Notes under the pieces: generated by a model | Seen by the model: the letters and a program-made list of their open reading frames with translations, nothing else | Told to the model about the DNA's origin: nothing | The model's database searches: none | DNA from: Bacillus cereus | GTDB lineage: Bacteria > Bacillota > Bacilli > Bacillales > Bacillaceae_G | Direction: 5' to 3' | Length of the DNA: 64,000 bases | Assembly: GCF_025917685.1 (NCBI RefSeq) | Contig: NZ_CP089518.1 | Coordinates: forward strand, 931,001 to 995,000 | Translations under genes and position numbers: made by a program | Shown: positions 17,721-25,359 of the stretch, one piece after another | Position numbering within the stretch: position 1 is the stretch's first letter | Layout of the letters: the number at the start of each line of letters is the position of its first letter

Positions 17721-17737
17721 CTACAATTCTCCTTTTT

Positions 17738-17789
17738 TGTAGATTAAATATACAGTGGCTGAAAATTGATTCTCCCTTTTTAATCTACA
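17738..17789. promoter_or_regulatory. Inverted operator half-sites for the TetR regulator
   Basis: TGTAGATTAAA at 17738-17748 and TTTAATCTACA at 17779-17789 are perfect inverted copies in the divergent tetR/MFS promoter region. The 30-base spacing suggests two bound dimers or promoter-flanking operators. Confidence 0.6.
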
Positions 17790-17863
17790 TATGTATATTA
17801 TATTACATGTGTTCTGGTGTATATAAAGCTTTTTTAGTAAAAAAACAGGAGGAGAATCAATAC

Positions 17864-19339
17864 ATGAATATTACAACTAAGAGCCCTACAAGTGGCAAAG
17901 TTGATACTTCTAATATGAAACATACCCCCATTTTAATTGCATTACTTTTAGGGGCAATGGTTGCGTTATTAAACGAAACATTACTTGGGAATGCGTTAAC
18001 GGTACTAATGAAAGAATTTGACGTAACAGCTTCAACTATTCAATGGCTTTCTACAGCTTACATGTTAGTAGTTGGTGTTTTAGTCCCGATTACAGCGTTA
18101 CTTCAGCAATGGCTCACAACGAGACAAATGTTCTTGATCGCTATGGTAACGTTTTTAGTCGGTACATTAATTGCGGGATTTGCACCGACATTTTCCGTTT
18201 TATTAGTCGGCCGTATCGTCCAAGCAGTAGCGACGGGGTTAATTTCACCGTTATTAATGAATACAATTTTAATTATTTGTCCGCCTGAAAAACGTGGTGC
18301 TACGATGGGATTAATCGCACTCGTTATGATGTCAGCGCCAGCAATTGGTCCTACATTATCTGGAGTAATCGTTGATTCACTGAATTGGCGCTGGTTATTC
18401 TACTTTGTCGTTCCAATCGTAATTATTTCCATTGTAATTGGAATGAAGTATATTCAAAATGTTTCAGAGTTAACAAGGCCAAAAGTAGATTATCCATCTA
18501 TTCTTTTATCGACATTAGGCTTTGGCGGAATTGTGTATAGCTTTAGCGCATCAGGTGATTTAGGATGGTCGGATGCGAAAGTGTATGGCGCTTTAATTGT
18601 TGGGCTTATATCACTATGTATTTTTGTCGTTCGACAATTAAAAATTGAGAATCCAATTTTAGAATTACGTGCATTTAAAGTTCCGATGTTTACATTATCA
18701 GTTGGATTAATCGTCATTGTGATGATGTCGTTATTTTCAACGATGACTTTATTACCGATGTTCTTGCAAACAGTTTTACTCGTTACAGCCTTTAAATCAG
18801 GACTTATCATGCTTCCGGGAAGTATTATTAGCGCCATAATGGGACCGATTGCAGGTAAACTATTTGATAAATTTAGCCCGAAAGTTGTTATCGTTCCTGG
18901 CATTGTGTTAGTAGGGATTGCAATGTTCTTATTTAAAGGCATTACTCCTGAAACATCAATGCTACAAATTATTGTCATGCATAGCGTATTAATGGTTGGA
19001 CTTATGTTTGTCATGACAGCACAAACATATGGTTTAAATCAATTAACACCAGATTTATATCCACACGGAACAGCACTATTTAATACGTTGCAGCAAGTAG
19101 CTGGCGCAATTGGTACAGCTATATTTATATCGAAAATGTCTTCAGGAACAACTAAGTATATGGAAGGCTCCGCAAATCCAATGGATCCAGTAGAGAAGTT
19201 AAACGGTTTAACATCCGGATTCCAAGGTGCATTTACACTAGGGTTAATCTTTATCGTTATTGCTTTTATCGTATCGTTGTTCTTAAAAGAAGAGAAAGAG
19301 GAAGTAAAGGCAGCAGGGATTTTACAGAACGAAAACTAA
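17864..19339 (+). CDS. EmrB/QacA-family (DHA2) drug efflux MFS transporter
   Basis: A 491-residue polytopic transporter with about 14 membrane segments. It has the DHA2 motifs ALLNETLLGNALTVLMKEF in helix 1 and STAYMLVVGVLVPITALLQQ in helix 2, and the motif C-like region ALVMMSAPAIGPTLSGVIVD. These pumps exchange protons for lipophilic drugs. ATG 17864 follows AGGAGGAGAATCAATAC; the upstream frame lacks a ribosome site. The divergent TetR gene and the inverted operators imply induction by the pump's substrates. A terminator shared with the next, convergent gene follows. Confidence 0.88.
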   Translation: MNITTKSPTSGKVDTSNMKHTPILIALLLGAMVALLNETLLGNALTVLMKEFDVTASTIQWLSTAYMLVVGVLVPITALLQQWLTTRQMFLIAMVTFLVGTLIAGFAPTFSVLLVGRIVQAVATGLISPLLMNTILIICPPEKRGATMGLIALVMMSAPAIGPTLSGVIVDSLNWRWLFYFVVPIVIISIVIGMKYIQNVSELTRPKVDYPSILLSTLGFGGIVYSFSASGDLGWSDAKVYGALIVGLISLCIFVVRQLKIENPILELRAFKVPMFTLSVGLIVIVMMSLFSTMTLLPMFLQTVLLVTAFKSGLIMLPGSIISAIMGPIAGKLFDKFSPKVVIVPGIVLVGIAMFLFKGITPETSMLQIIVMHSVLMVGLMFVMTAQTYGLNQLTPDLYPHGTALFNTLQQVAGAIGTAIFISKMSSGTTKYMEGSANPMDPVEKLNGLTSGFQGAFTLGLIFIVIAFIVSLFLKEEKEEVKAAGILQNEN

Positions 19340-19349
19340 GGTTCATAGT

Positions 19350-19384
19350 AAAAAGACATCTTTACGATTAAAGATGTCTTTTTA
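19350..19384. terminator. Bidirectional terminator after the MFS pump
   Basis: AAAAAGACATCTTTA pairs with TAAAGATGTCTTTTT. It sits between the convergent MFS pump and permease genes and overlaps the last codon of the latter. Confidence 0.8.
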
Positions 19385-19909
19385 CATTTCTTTCGTAATA
19401 TCATACTGCAACAATTGCTTTTGATCGTAAAACTTTTCGAAAATAATCCCCATTACATAGAAGAATACTAGACCGAATCCAATATGAATGAGTGTAAATG
19501 TAGCTCCGAATGAAGAAAATTCATACACCATAATTGGTAATTTCGCAGTTGTCCAAACGCCTAAGAAAAATACGATGTACTTAATGCTTGCGCCTTTTTT
19601 TAATAGTAGTGCTGCAATCGGAAAGGCAACATAGAGGGGACCAGCTGCAATTCCGCCTAATAATAAAGAGAATAAGATTCCATATATGCCGGACTTTTCT
19701 CCCATGTATTTCATAAGCGTCTCTTTCTTCACCCACTGATCGAGTAACCCTACAAATATTAGGACAGGGGGGAGGAGAAATAGCATATCTAAAATACTAT
19801 TCCCTGTTAGTTGTAATGCGCTCCATCCTAAAGATGGGTTTATAAAAGTTAATAAGAGAAGCCCAAACAGTAATATGAAAAAGAAGCGATATCTTTTTAG
19901 TTCTTTCAT
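19382..19909 (-). CDS. Permease half, YraQ/ArsP (DUF318)-like, second gene
   Basis: A 175-residue membrane protein with five to six helices. It includes the glycine-rich stretch LLLGGIAAGPLYVAFPIAALL and the GVWTTAKLPIMVYE motif, which resemble half of a YraQ/ArsP-type permease (DUF318). ATG 19909 overlaps the stop of the upstream gene (ATGA); a TTG five codons earlier is possible. Together with the next gene upstream it makes two half-size permeases that probably assemble as one transporter. The substrate is unknown; relatives transport organic arsenicals or other small molecules. Confidence 0.65.
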   Translation of the reverse strand: MKELKRYRFFFILLFGLLLLTFINPSLGWSALQLTGNSILDMLFLLPPVLIFVGLLDQWVKKETLMKYMGEKSGIYGILFSLLLGGIAAGPLYVAFPIAALLLKKGASIKYIVFFLGVWTTAKLPIMVYEFSSFGATFTLIHIGFGLVFFYVMGIIFEKFYDQKQLLQYDITKEM

Positions 19910-20388
19910 ACCATCACCACCCAAATGATATATGAGAATAGGAGTGACATGAGTAACGCAGATGCATTACGTGCGTAAGCAAAGCTTCGGCCGAATATCT
20001 TTTGTTCCATCGGCATGGTTGTAAGCCCTACTGACATGAGTGTAGACATAAGTGCCGCAACTTGAGGAAGGCCTGCGCCGTGTTGGACTAACGTATTACC
20101 AAGAGGAAATACGATAAAGCTTGGAATAAGTGCAACGGAGCCGAGTATTGCTGAATAAACAATACCTAACAATCCAGACTGTTCTCCAATAATAGAAGAG
20201 ATGAAGGGCGGTGTTAATATAGAAAGCGATAGTCCGACGAAAAGCATAATGGAAAGCATGGCAGGTAGAAGATTTCGAAACATTTTCCATGACTTCATTA
20301 GAGCGTCTTTCGTTTTATTACGATCTTTCATAAAAGAAATCCCCGTAAGAATAATGGCCAAAGTGTAAAGAATAGCGCCATTAATCAT
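19906..20388 (-). CDS. Permease half, YraQ/ArsP-like, first gene
   Basis: A 160-residue membrane protein with four to five helices and the repeat signature SILTPPFISSIIGEQSGLLG and LGSVALIPSFIVFPLG, matching the other half of a YraQ/ArsP-type permease. It overlaps the PadR regulator upstream by 8 bases and the next permease by 4 bases, so all three are translationally coupled. In family members with one long chain these halves are fused; here they are separate. The substrate is unknown. Confidence 0.65.
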   Translation of the reverse strand: MINGAILYTLAIILTGISFMKDRNKTKDALMKSWKMFRNLLPAMLSIMLFVGLSLSILTPPFISSIIGEQSGLLGIVYSAILGSVALIPSFIVFPLGNTLVQHGAGLPQVAALMSTLMSVGLTTMPMEQKIFGRSFAYARNASALLMSLLFSYIIWVVMV

Positions 20389-20740
20389 GATTAGATTTCT
20401 TTAAGTCTTTATATTTCTTTAAGTCTTTATATTTGTTTAAGAAAAAGGTTAAGTTTTTCATTTTTTCCTCAATATCCATTTGAAAATCTGCTAATTGTTC
20501 TTTTCCGGCTGTAGTAATTTTGTACATTTTTCTCGGTTTATCTGGAACGGATGTACTTACATAAGATTCAATCGCACCTTCGTTTTCTAATTTCTTCAGC
20601 GTGCGGTAAAGAATGGCACTATCGATTGGATTGACCGGAAGTTCTTCTTCGCATTTCTGAAGTAGTTGCCCGCCATAGTTATCACCTTCTGCTAAAAATA
20701 ACAAAAGAAATGCACCTGTATGTCTTCCTGTATGTTTCAT
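20381..20740 (-). CDS. PadR-family transcriptional regulator
   Basis: A 119-residue regulator with the PadR winged helix: GAFLLLFLAEGDNYGGQLLQ and DSAILYRTLKKLENEGAIES. It is the first gene of a regulator-permease-permease operon. The C-terminus contains a perfect tandem duplication of KYKDLK encoded by an 18-base direct repeat at about 20396-20431, so its tail length could vary by slippage. Two overlapping palindromes lie directly upstream of the GGAGGTATATTC ribosome site and are its likely autoregulatory operators. Confidence 0.85.
   Translation of the reverse strand: MKHTGRHTGAFLLLFLAEGDNYGGQLLQKCEEELPVNPIDSAILYRTLKKLENEGAIESYVSTSVPDKPRKMYKITTAGKEQLADFQMDIEEKMKNLTFFLNKYKDLKKYKDLKKSNHD
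20396..20431. repeat. 18-base tandem duplication in the padR 3' end
   Basis: Two consecutive copies of the 18-base unit TTTCTTTAAGTCTTTATA, in frame, encode a doubled KYKDLK in the regulator tail. Copy number may vary between strains. Confidence 0.75.
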
Positions 20741-20769
20741 GAATATACCTCCTAGAATGAATTGGAATA

Positions 20770-20807
20770 TATACTGTTAATGACAGTATACTGTTGTTAA
20801 CAGTATA
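20770..20807. promoter_or_regulatory. Two overlapping dyad operators upstream of padR
   Basis: TATACTGT-N5-ACAGTATA (20770-20790) and TATACTGTT-GTT-AACAGTATA (20787-20807) share a TATA junction. They lie 30-70 bases upstream of the padR start and look like a tandem PadR operator. Confidence 0.7.
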
Positions 20808-20891
20808 TGGTGCATGAAGTGCTATGTCAATTTTAAAATGTGGATTCGTGCAAAGGGTGATCCTTGTTTTCATCTTTTTAAATAACAAAAT

Positions 20892-20925
20892 AAAAGCCAC
20901 TGTTTTCTTGTGACAGTGGCTTTCA
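20892..20925 (-). terminator. Terminator reading leftward
   Basis: AAAAGCCACTGT pairs with ACAGTGGCTTT; on the minus strand the stem is followed by TTTTATTTTG. It would end a leftward transcript from the YjcZ-like gene region. Confidence 0.6.
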
Positions 20926-21009
20926 TAGTTGGTAAACTACTATATTACGCTTAGAGAATCTCGCACTTTGATAGTAACACAAATAGGTTAGCCCTATATT
21001 GAGAAATAA

Positions 21010-21037
21010 AAAAAAGACACTCTCAAGAGTGCCTCTT
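21010..21037 (-). terminator. Terminator after YjcZ-like gene 1
   Basis: AGGCACTCT and AGAGTGTCTTTTTT (minus strand) form a stem and T-run immediately after the stop of the 48-residue gene. Confidence 0.75.
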
Positions 21038-21038
21038 A

Positions 21039-21185
21039 TTAGCAGCCGAATCCGCCGCCCCAACAGCTAGCTCCAACGATGATTAATAAAATAAAGAGCA
21101 CAACAAGTAAGGCGAATCCACCGCCAAAACCACAGCCGCCACCGCAACTACCACCATAGCCTCCACAACTACCACCATAGCCCAT
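21039..21185 (-). CDS. YjcZ-family glycine-rich spore peptide, copy 1 (48 aa)
   Basis: A 48-residue peptide: a glycine/cysteine/tyrosine-rich head ([12 protein letters not shown]...), the membrane-type segment [18 protein letters not shown], and the tail WGGGFGC. This is the YjcZ sporulation-protein layout, and it is too short for routine ORF calling. GGAGGAGTTAAT precedes the ATG. It is the longest of five such genes in the window, the only one ending in FGC rather than CFC, and the only one with the doubled GGYGGSC repeat. It is probably made in the mother cell late in sporulation. Confidence 0.8.
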   Translation of the reverse strand: MGYGGSCGGYGGSCGGGCGFGGGFALLVVLFILLIIVGASCWGGGFGC

Positions 21186-21384
21186 ATTAACTCCTCCTTC
21201 CATAAAGTCCATATATTAATGGATTTATATCACTTTATGTTTTTACGGATAAACTTGAGCAGGTCCCTTGGAAAAATAAAAGTATTCGGTATTTTAAGAG
21301 AGTTGACGAGCGTATTTTTGTCACGAGTATTCCGCTTATTACATATGTTATTTTATTCTGTGTATTGGGGGAAGGAGGATCTTT

Positions 21385-21621
21385 ATGGCTAATTCTGAGA
21401 TGATTTTACGTTTACTTACGGATTTAAAGATTGAACAGCAAGCTTTAAAAGAGCAGTTGGAGAAAATGCAAACAGCTTTGACTATTCTTGAAGAAAAACA
21501 AACTATTTCTGAGGAGAAATCAACTATTCTTGAAGAAAAACCAGCTGCTCCAAAGCAAAGAGCTTATTCTGGACGCCCAACATCGTTTCGTGATTGGAGA
21601 GCATCTTCTCAAAAGAATTAA
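21385..21621 (+). CDS. Small coiled-coil protein, unknown function
   Basis: A 78-residue hydrophilic protein. The first 50 residues are predicted coiled coil (LTDLKIEQQALKEQLEKMQ and three ILEEK/SEEK-type heptad repeats). They are followed by a proline/arginine-rich tail RAYSGRPTSFRDW. The strong ribosome site GGGGAAGGAGGATCTTT makes it a real gene. It is divergent from YjcZ copy 1. I recognise no family; a structural or DNA-associated role is possible but not shown. Confidence 0.6.
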   Translation: MANSEMILRLLTDLKIEQQALKEQLEKMQTALTILEEKQTISEEKSTILEEKPAAPKQRAYSGRPTSFRDWRASSQKN

Positions 21622-21660
21622 GGGATAATGTGATAGTAAGTTACACAAAATCACAAATAA

Positions 21661-21705
21661 AAAAGTACAGTCTACTGTAGTTAATACAAAGGCTGTACTT
21701 TTTGT
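21661..21705. terminator. Terminator between coiled-coil gene and DUF4352 lipoprotein gene
   Basis: AAAAAGTACAG and CTGTACTTTTT are the outer arms of a hairpin between two convergent genes. Confidence 0.65.
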
Positions 21706-21731
21706 TATGTTAGGTGATTTATCTATTTTGA

Positions 21732-22280
21732 CTATTCCACTTTTAACTCGATCCCTTTACCCAACGTATCTCCACTAACTTTTAAAGTTAATCCTTGCGT
21801 ATTTTTCGGCACATCGAATACAATGTTCCCTTCCAAATTTTCACGAGGATTAAGAACACCAAATTTAAATGTAGCGGTATTAGCAGCTTTAAGTACTAAT
21901 TGATATTCATTAGAAATGTGATATTCTCTTCCGGTTCCGTCAATTAATGTAAAGTTGTCGCTATTTAGTGTAATGGGTTCCTCTTGACCATTATGCACTC
22001 GGAGATCTAATACTTTAAATACGCCTTGTGCTTGAACTTCTCCATTACCGATAACATCTAATGAATCTACTGGGCCTATAGATATGTATATATCAGAAAA
22101 ATCTCCACTGATTGGAAGTTCTTTTTGAGGATCCTTGTTGCTAAGTTCATCATTCTTTGTTTTTTTAGAAGTCTCCTGTTCGTTTTTCGTGTTATTGCTG
22201 GATGTATCATGTGAACTGCAAGCTGATAATCCAAATAAGAATGTGCTACATAATAATGATGTTAATAACCTTTTGTTCAT
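21732..22280 (-). CDS. DUF4352 lipoprotein
   Basis: A 182-residue secreted lipoprotein: MNKRLLTSLLCSTFLFGLSA signal with a lipobox ending SAC, then a low-complexity Ser/Asn/Lys linker (about 23-55), then an immunoglobulin-like DUF4352 domain (about 60-180) with GVFKVLDLRVHNGQEEPITL and DGTGREYHIS. I choose ATG 22280 because GGAGGGAAGGAAC lies just upstream. Such proteins sit on the outer face of the membrane; their function is unknown. A run of nine G residues lies 36-44 bases upstream of the start. Confidence 0.78.
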   Translation of the reverse strand: MNKRLLTSLLCSTFLFGLSACSSHDTSSNNTKNEQETSKKTKNDELSNKDPQKELPISGDFSDIYISIGPVDSLDVIGNGEVQAQGVFKVLDLRVHNGQEEPITLNSDNFTLIDGTGREYHISNEYQLVLKAANTATFKFGVLNPRENLEGNIVFDVPKNTQGLTLKVSGDTLGKGIELKVE

Positions 22281-22420
22281 ATTTTGTTCCTTCCCTCCAA
22301 AATAAGGCACTTTCAGGGGGGGGGATAATGATTTGGAAAATCTATATTTCTCTTTATATGTATTGAATGTTACATCTTATTATATCGGTTTTGGGATAAA
22401 AAGGAAACTTAATGTAAATA

Positions 22421-22448
22421 AAAAAGACACTTTGCAGTGTCTTTTTTA
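22421..22448. terminator. Stem-loop terminator
   Basis: AAAAAAGACACT pairs with AGTGTCTTTTTT. It lies in the long gap 22281-22804 between a leftward and a rightward gene, so the transcript it ends is not identified. Apart from the MarR operator I saw no other clear element in this gap. Confidence 0.55.
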
Positions 22449-22731
22449 TTTGAGTTATGCGCATTGCTTATTAAGACGTTAGTTCCTCATCCTGAACATG
22501 AGTAACTATGTAGGTTGATTTAATTATAACATTTTAACCAATAATGGGTCTATATGGAATTTTAATAATGGGTACGTTTAATTATTCGGAATGATATCTG
22601 TAGTATATTATGTTGGGATTTGATCCATTAAAAGCAGTAGACAAGGTAAAGGAGCATACCCTATTTCATAATTTACACAAATTGTGTAGAAAAGTATGGA
22701 GCGATATTTCCCTTTACACGAACATAAAGGT

Positions 22732-22768
22732 GTAATATAGTTTAGTTAACTTAACTAAACTATATTAC
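22732..22768. promoter_or_regulatory. Perfect 37-base palindrome, MarR operator
   Basis: Two 18-base arms (GTAATATAGTTTAGTTAA and its exact complement) flank one central base, 36 bases before the marR-like start. The length and position argue for autorepression by the MarR protein. Confidence 0.75.
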
Positions 22769-22804
22769 GAAACGAAATAACATCATGACTGGAGGAAAAA
22801 CGCT

Positions 22805-23263
22805 ATGACTAGATCGTATAAAGAAGTAATTAATGAAATGAATCGAGCCTACAATGACTTCTACATTTTACTATTTCAGGAGTTAAAGGATGAGTTCGGT
22901 CTTACAGGGCAGCAAGAGAGCATGCTATTTTATATCAATTTAAATGAAAACACGACAGCAAATAACATTGCGAGTACTTTTAATATATCTAAAAGTGCTG
23001 TGAGCCAAGTTTTATCGAAATTGGAAAAACAGAAGATGATTTCGAAACAAGTAAACCCTAATAATAAAAGGGAGTATTTCCTTACGCTTGGTCCAAACGG
23101 TAGTAAGTATATAGAGCGGTTGTCTGAGTTAGATGACGTATTAATTGAGAAGTACTTTTCTAAAATCGATATCGATGCTTTACAGCAAATGACTGATACA
23201 TTAACGAAAATAAATAAAGTTATATTGGAAGAAAAACAGAAGGACATTGATCCGAATGAGTAA
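22805..23263 (+). CDS. MarR-family transcriptional regulator
   Basis: A 152-residue regulator with the MarR winged helix: ELKDEFGLTGQQESMLFYI, then the recognition region NISKSAVSQVLSKLEKQKMI and the wing NPNNKREYFLTLGPNG. CTGGAGGAAAAACGCT precedes the ATG. It is the first gene of a probable operon with a phosphatidyltransferase and an AtpI-like protein (45-base gap, then overlap). The large palindrome in front of it indicates autoregulation, so membrane phospholipid synthesis genes may be under its control. The ligand is unknown. Confidence 0.85.
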   Translation: MTRSYKEVINEMNRAYNDFYILLFQELKDEFGLTGQQESMLFYINLNENTTANNIASTFNISKSAVSQVLSKLEKQKMISKQVNPNNKREYFLTLGPNGSKYIERLSELDDVLIEKYFSKIDIDALQQMTDTLTKINKVILEEKQKDIDPNE

Positions 23264-23308
23264 GAAAGTCTATATGAAGTGGATAGTTGAGAGGAGGAGG
23301 AGCGTGTT

Positions 23309-23842
23309 ATGAGTTACATACCAAATATGATTACGATAGCAAATTTTGTATGTGGGCTTTTGGCTATTTATGCTGTTTTCGTTCACGATATGTATTTGGG
23401 AGCAGTTTTTATTATTACAGGAATGTTATTTGATTTTTTTGATGGCATGGTCGCTCGGAAACTTGATGCTGTTTCGGAAATTGGCGGAGAGTTAGACTCA
23501 TTTGCCGATCTAGTTACTTTTGGTGTAGCACCGTCTATTCTTGCATATAGTATCGCTTTAAAAGATTTGCAGTCTATCGGGATGTTATGTGCGCTTGCTT
23601 ACAGTGTTTGTGGAATGCTGCGGCTTGCTAGATTTAACACACAACAAAGCAAACTCCCAACGTTTATCGGAATGCCCATTCCATTCGCAGCAATGTGTCT
23701 CCTTATTTTATGCTTTTTGAATAATCCAGTTTCCGTGGCGTTTGGCACATGCATACTCGCTTATTTAATGGTAAGTAAAATCAAATTCCCTCATTTTAAA
23801 AAAGATATAACGGAAAGCTTGAAGTCTGAAAGATGGGATTGA
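23309..23842 (+). CDS. pssA: CDP-alcohol phosphatidyltransferase (phosphatidylserine synthase-like)
   Basis: A 177-residue membrane enzyme of the CDP-alcohol phosphatidyltransferase family. The signature DG-x2-AR-x8-G-x3-D-x3-D is seen as DGMVARKLD with downstream GGELDSFAD. The PssA-like opening YIPNMITIANFVCGLLAIYA and the FIGMPIPFAAM region point to CDP-diacylglycerol-serine O-phosphatidyltransferase, which makes phosphatidylserine at the membrane. No decarboxylase gene (psd) follows. GAGGAGGAGGAGCGTGTT precedes the ATG. The following gene overlaps its stop. Confidence 0.82.
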   Translation: MSYIPNMITIANFVCGLLAIYAVFVHDMYLGAVFIITGMLFDFFDGMVARKLDAVSEIGGELDSFADLVTFGVAPSILAYSIALKDLQSIGMLCALAYSVCGMLRLARFNTQQSKLPTFIGMPIPFAAMCLLILCFLNNPVSVAFGTCILAYLMVSKIKFPHFKKDITESLKSERWD

Positions 23843-24252
23843 TGATACGTAAATATAATGAGAAAGATAAGGAGCATAACATGATCCGTATGGCACTAAG
23901 ATCATTTAACATACAAATGTATTGCTTGCTAGGCGTGATGTTACTGGGGTGGTTTATGACACCTTTCTCAGCCCATTTTGTCGGGATAGGCATTGGCCTT
24001 CTAGTTAGTATGTACTGCGCCTGGATTTTAGGAAGGCGTATTGAAAAGTTTGGAGATAGCATTGTAAAAAAAGAAAAAGCACCGATGCTTGGAATGATGA
24101 ATCGGTTTGCAGCCGCGATCCTCGGTGCGATTATTATGTATGAAATTGAACATCATAAGTTCATGTGGACATTTGCTGCTGGAATTATGGGTGGGTATTT
24201 CTTAATTATTATTAATTTAGGATATTACAGCATGAAAGATGCGAAGAAATAA
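23842..24252 (+). CDS. AtpI/UncI-like small membrane protein
   Basis: A 136-residue membrane protein (from MIRKYNEKDKE) with four hydrophobic segments. The stretch FVGIGIGLLVSMYCAWILGRR followed by IEKFGDSI resembles ATP synthase protein I (AtpI) of Bacillus. No ATP synthase genes are adjacent. Its start overlaps the pssA stop by one base (an ATG nine bases upstream is the alternative), so it is translationally coupled. The assignment is by local similarity only; it might instead be a partner of the lipid enzyme. Confidence 0.5.
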   Translation: MIRKYNEKDKEHNMIRMALRSFNIQMYCLLGVMLLGWFMTPFSAHFVGIGIGLLVSMYCAWILGRRIEKFGDSIVKKEKAPMLGMMNRFAAAILGAIIMYEIEHHKFMWTFAAGIMGGYFLIIINLGYYSMKDAKK

Positions 24253-24268
24253 TGTGAAACTTTAATCA
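24253..24268 (-). repeat. Truncated bcr1-like repeat end
   Basis: The sequence at about 24252-24267, GTGAAACTTTAATCA, is the reverse complement of the last bases of the bcr1-like repeat at 47.1 kb. Nothing else of that repeat is present here. Confidence 0.35.
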
Positions 24269-24471
24269 ACACACACTAATCGGCCTTTTTAACTATTTAA
24301 GTTTTGAATCTAAGGAATTAAAGTTAGTTGAGCAACTTTGTGTTGCGGAAGGATTATTTGTATTTCACACTAAAGACTGAAAGTGATAAAGTGTTGTGTA
24401 AATAACTAATTTGGATGACTTGAATGTATAAACCTAAAAACTTTCCTTTATGGAGAGCTTTTTTATTATAA

Positions 24472-24503
24472 AGAAAAGACACCCATATAAGAGTGTCTTT
24501 TCC
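24472..24503 (-). terminator. Terminator after YjcZ-like gene 2
   Basis: AAAGACACTC and the matching GGGTGTCTTTTC (minus strand) form a hairpin and T-run next to the stop. The same hairpin is carried by copies 3, 4 and 5. Confidence 0.7.
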
Positions 24504-24512
24504 AATAGTTTT

Positions 24513-24614
24513 TTAGCAGAAGCAAGAAGCTCCAACAATGATCAATAAAATAAACAATACAACTAGTAAAGCAAAGCCGCCGCCACAACTACTACAACTA
24601 CCACCAAATCCCAT
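24513..24614 (-). CDS. YjcZ-family spore peptide, copy 2 (33 aa)
   Basis: A 33-residue peptide with head MGFGGSCSSCGGG, hydrophobic core [15 protein letters not shown] and tail ASCFC. A strong AAAGGAGGAACTATT ribosome site precedes the ATG. It is the shortest copy. Upstream lies the conserved block that all five copies share, including GGACCTGCTCAA and CATAAAGTA, the latter like a sigma-K -10 element (CATAnnnTA). It was probably expressed late in sporulation. It is part of a dispersed cassette family. Confidence 0.8.
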   Translation of the reverse strand: MGFGGSCSSCGGGFALLVVLFILLIIVGASCFC

Positions 24615-24694
24615 AATAGTTCCTCCTTTAATAAGAGGGGAAAACAAGGGTACATTCATGCATTTTAACGGATTCAAATTACTTTATGTTTTTT

Positions 24695-24800
24695 ACACAA
24701 TAATTGAGCAGGTCCTTTTGAAAATAAAGAAAAGACACCTTAAGGTGCCTTTCTCCGACTTGAACCACTTTAATTTTAATAATATGTATTGGACATTAAG
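24695..24800 (-). repeat. YjcZ cassette upstream block (copy 2)
   Basis: A conserved block read on the minus strand: hairpin AAGGCACC/GGTGTCTT, then GGACCTGCTCAA and CATAAAGTA. Near-identical versions lie upstream of copies 3, 4 and 5. The rest of 24801-25080 contains a stem with CACATCT/AGATGTG (about 24900-24940) but no gene. Confidence 0.55.
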
Positions 24801-25084
24801 TAAACACGCCCTATAAAACAGAATCATTTATTTTTACCAGATTGTTAGTGTACAAATACAAGAGAATCGAGATCGTTTGTTTGGCTAGCTAGATTAAAGT
24901 AACGCCACATCTATATGGGTGAGATGTGTTACGCCTTTTAATCGGAGAATCTGCTTTATAGAGCGTGTCCACAAGTTATATTTTACTACGTGTAATATTT
25001 ATTTGGTGTAATTTTTACGAATATGTATAATTACATAAAGTTTATGAGAAAAAGAGAGTATACTTTGATATTGTGTAATAAAGA

Positions 25085-25116
25085 TAAGGCCCACCTACGG
25101 AAATAGGTGGGCTTTT
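25085..25116 (+). terminator. Rightward terminator without a recognised gene
   Basis: AAGGCCCACCTA and TAGGTGGGCTTTTT form a strong stem and T-run. No plus-strand gene is recognised between 24253 and here, so it may be a relic or end an unseen small RNA. Confidence 0.55.
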
Positions 25117-25167
25117 TAACGCATAAAGAAAAGACATCCATATAAGAATGTCTTTTCCGATAGTTTT

Positions 25168-25284
25168 TTAGCAGAAGCAAGAAGCTCCAACGATGATTAA
25201 TAAAATAAACAATACAACTAATAAAGCAAAGCCTCCAGCGAAACCGCCGCCGCCACAACTACCGCAACTACCACCAAATCCCAT
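25168..25284 (-). CDS. YjcZ-family spore peptide, copy 3 (38 aa)
   Basis: A 38-residue peptide: MGFGGSCGSCGGGG head, a short FAGG insert, the invariant core [15 protein letters not shown] and tail ASCFC. GGAGAGATTAAA precedes the ATG. It lies only about 550 bases from copy 2 in the same orientation, and its upstream and downstream flanks match, so the two look like a tandem duplication of a whole cassette. Late-sporulation expression is inferred from the family and from the CATAAGGTA element upstream. Confidence 0.8.
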   Translation of the reverse strand: MGFGGSCGSCGGGGFAGGFALLVVLFILLIIVGASCFC

Positions 25285-25359
25285 TTTAATCTCTCCTTTG
25301 AGTAGGAGGGGAAAATTAAGGTCATTCATGTATTTTAACGGGTTCACTTTACCTTATGC

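Noticed and set aside
18490..19014. 174-codon minus-strand frame inside the MFS pump
   Set aside because: Antisense shadow of the transporter; composition mirrors membrane-helix codons.
24538..24816. Plus-strand frames beginning MINKINNTT over the YjcZ genes (also at 37.7 and 52.7 kb)
   Set aside because: They are antisense shadows of the conserved YjcZ core; the similarity among them only reflects the paralogous genes.
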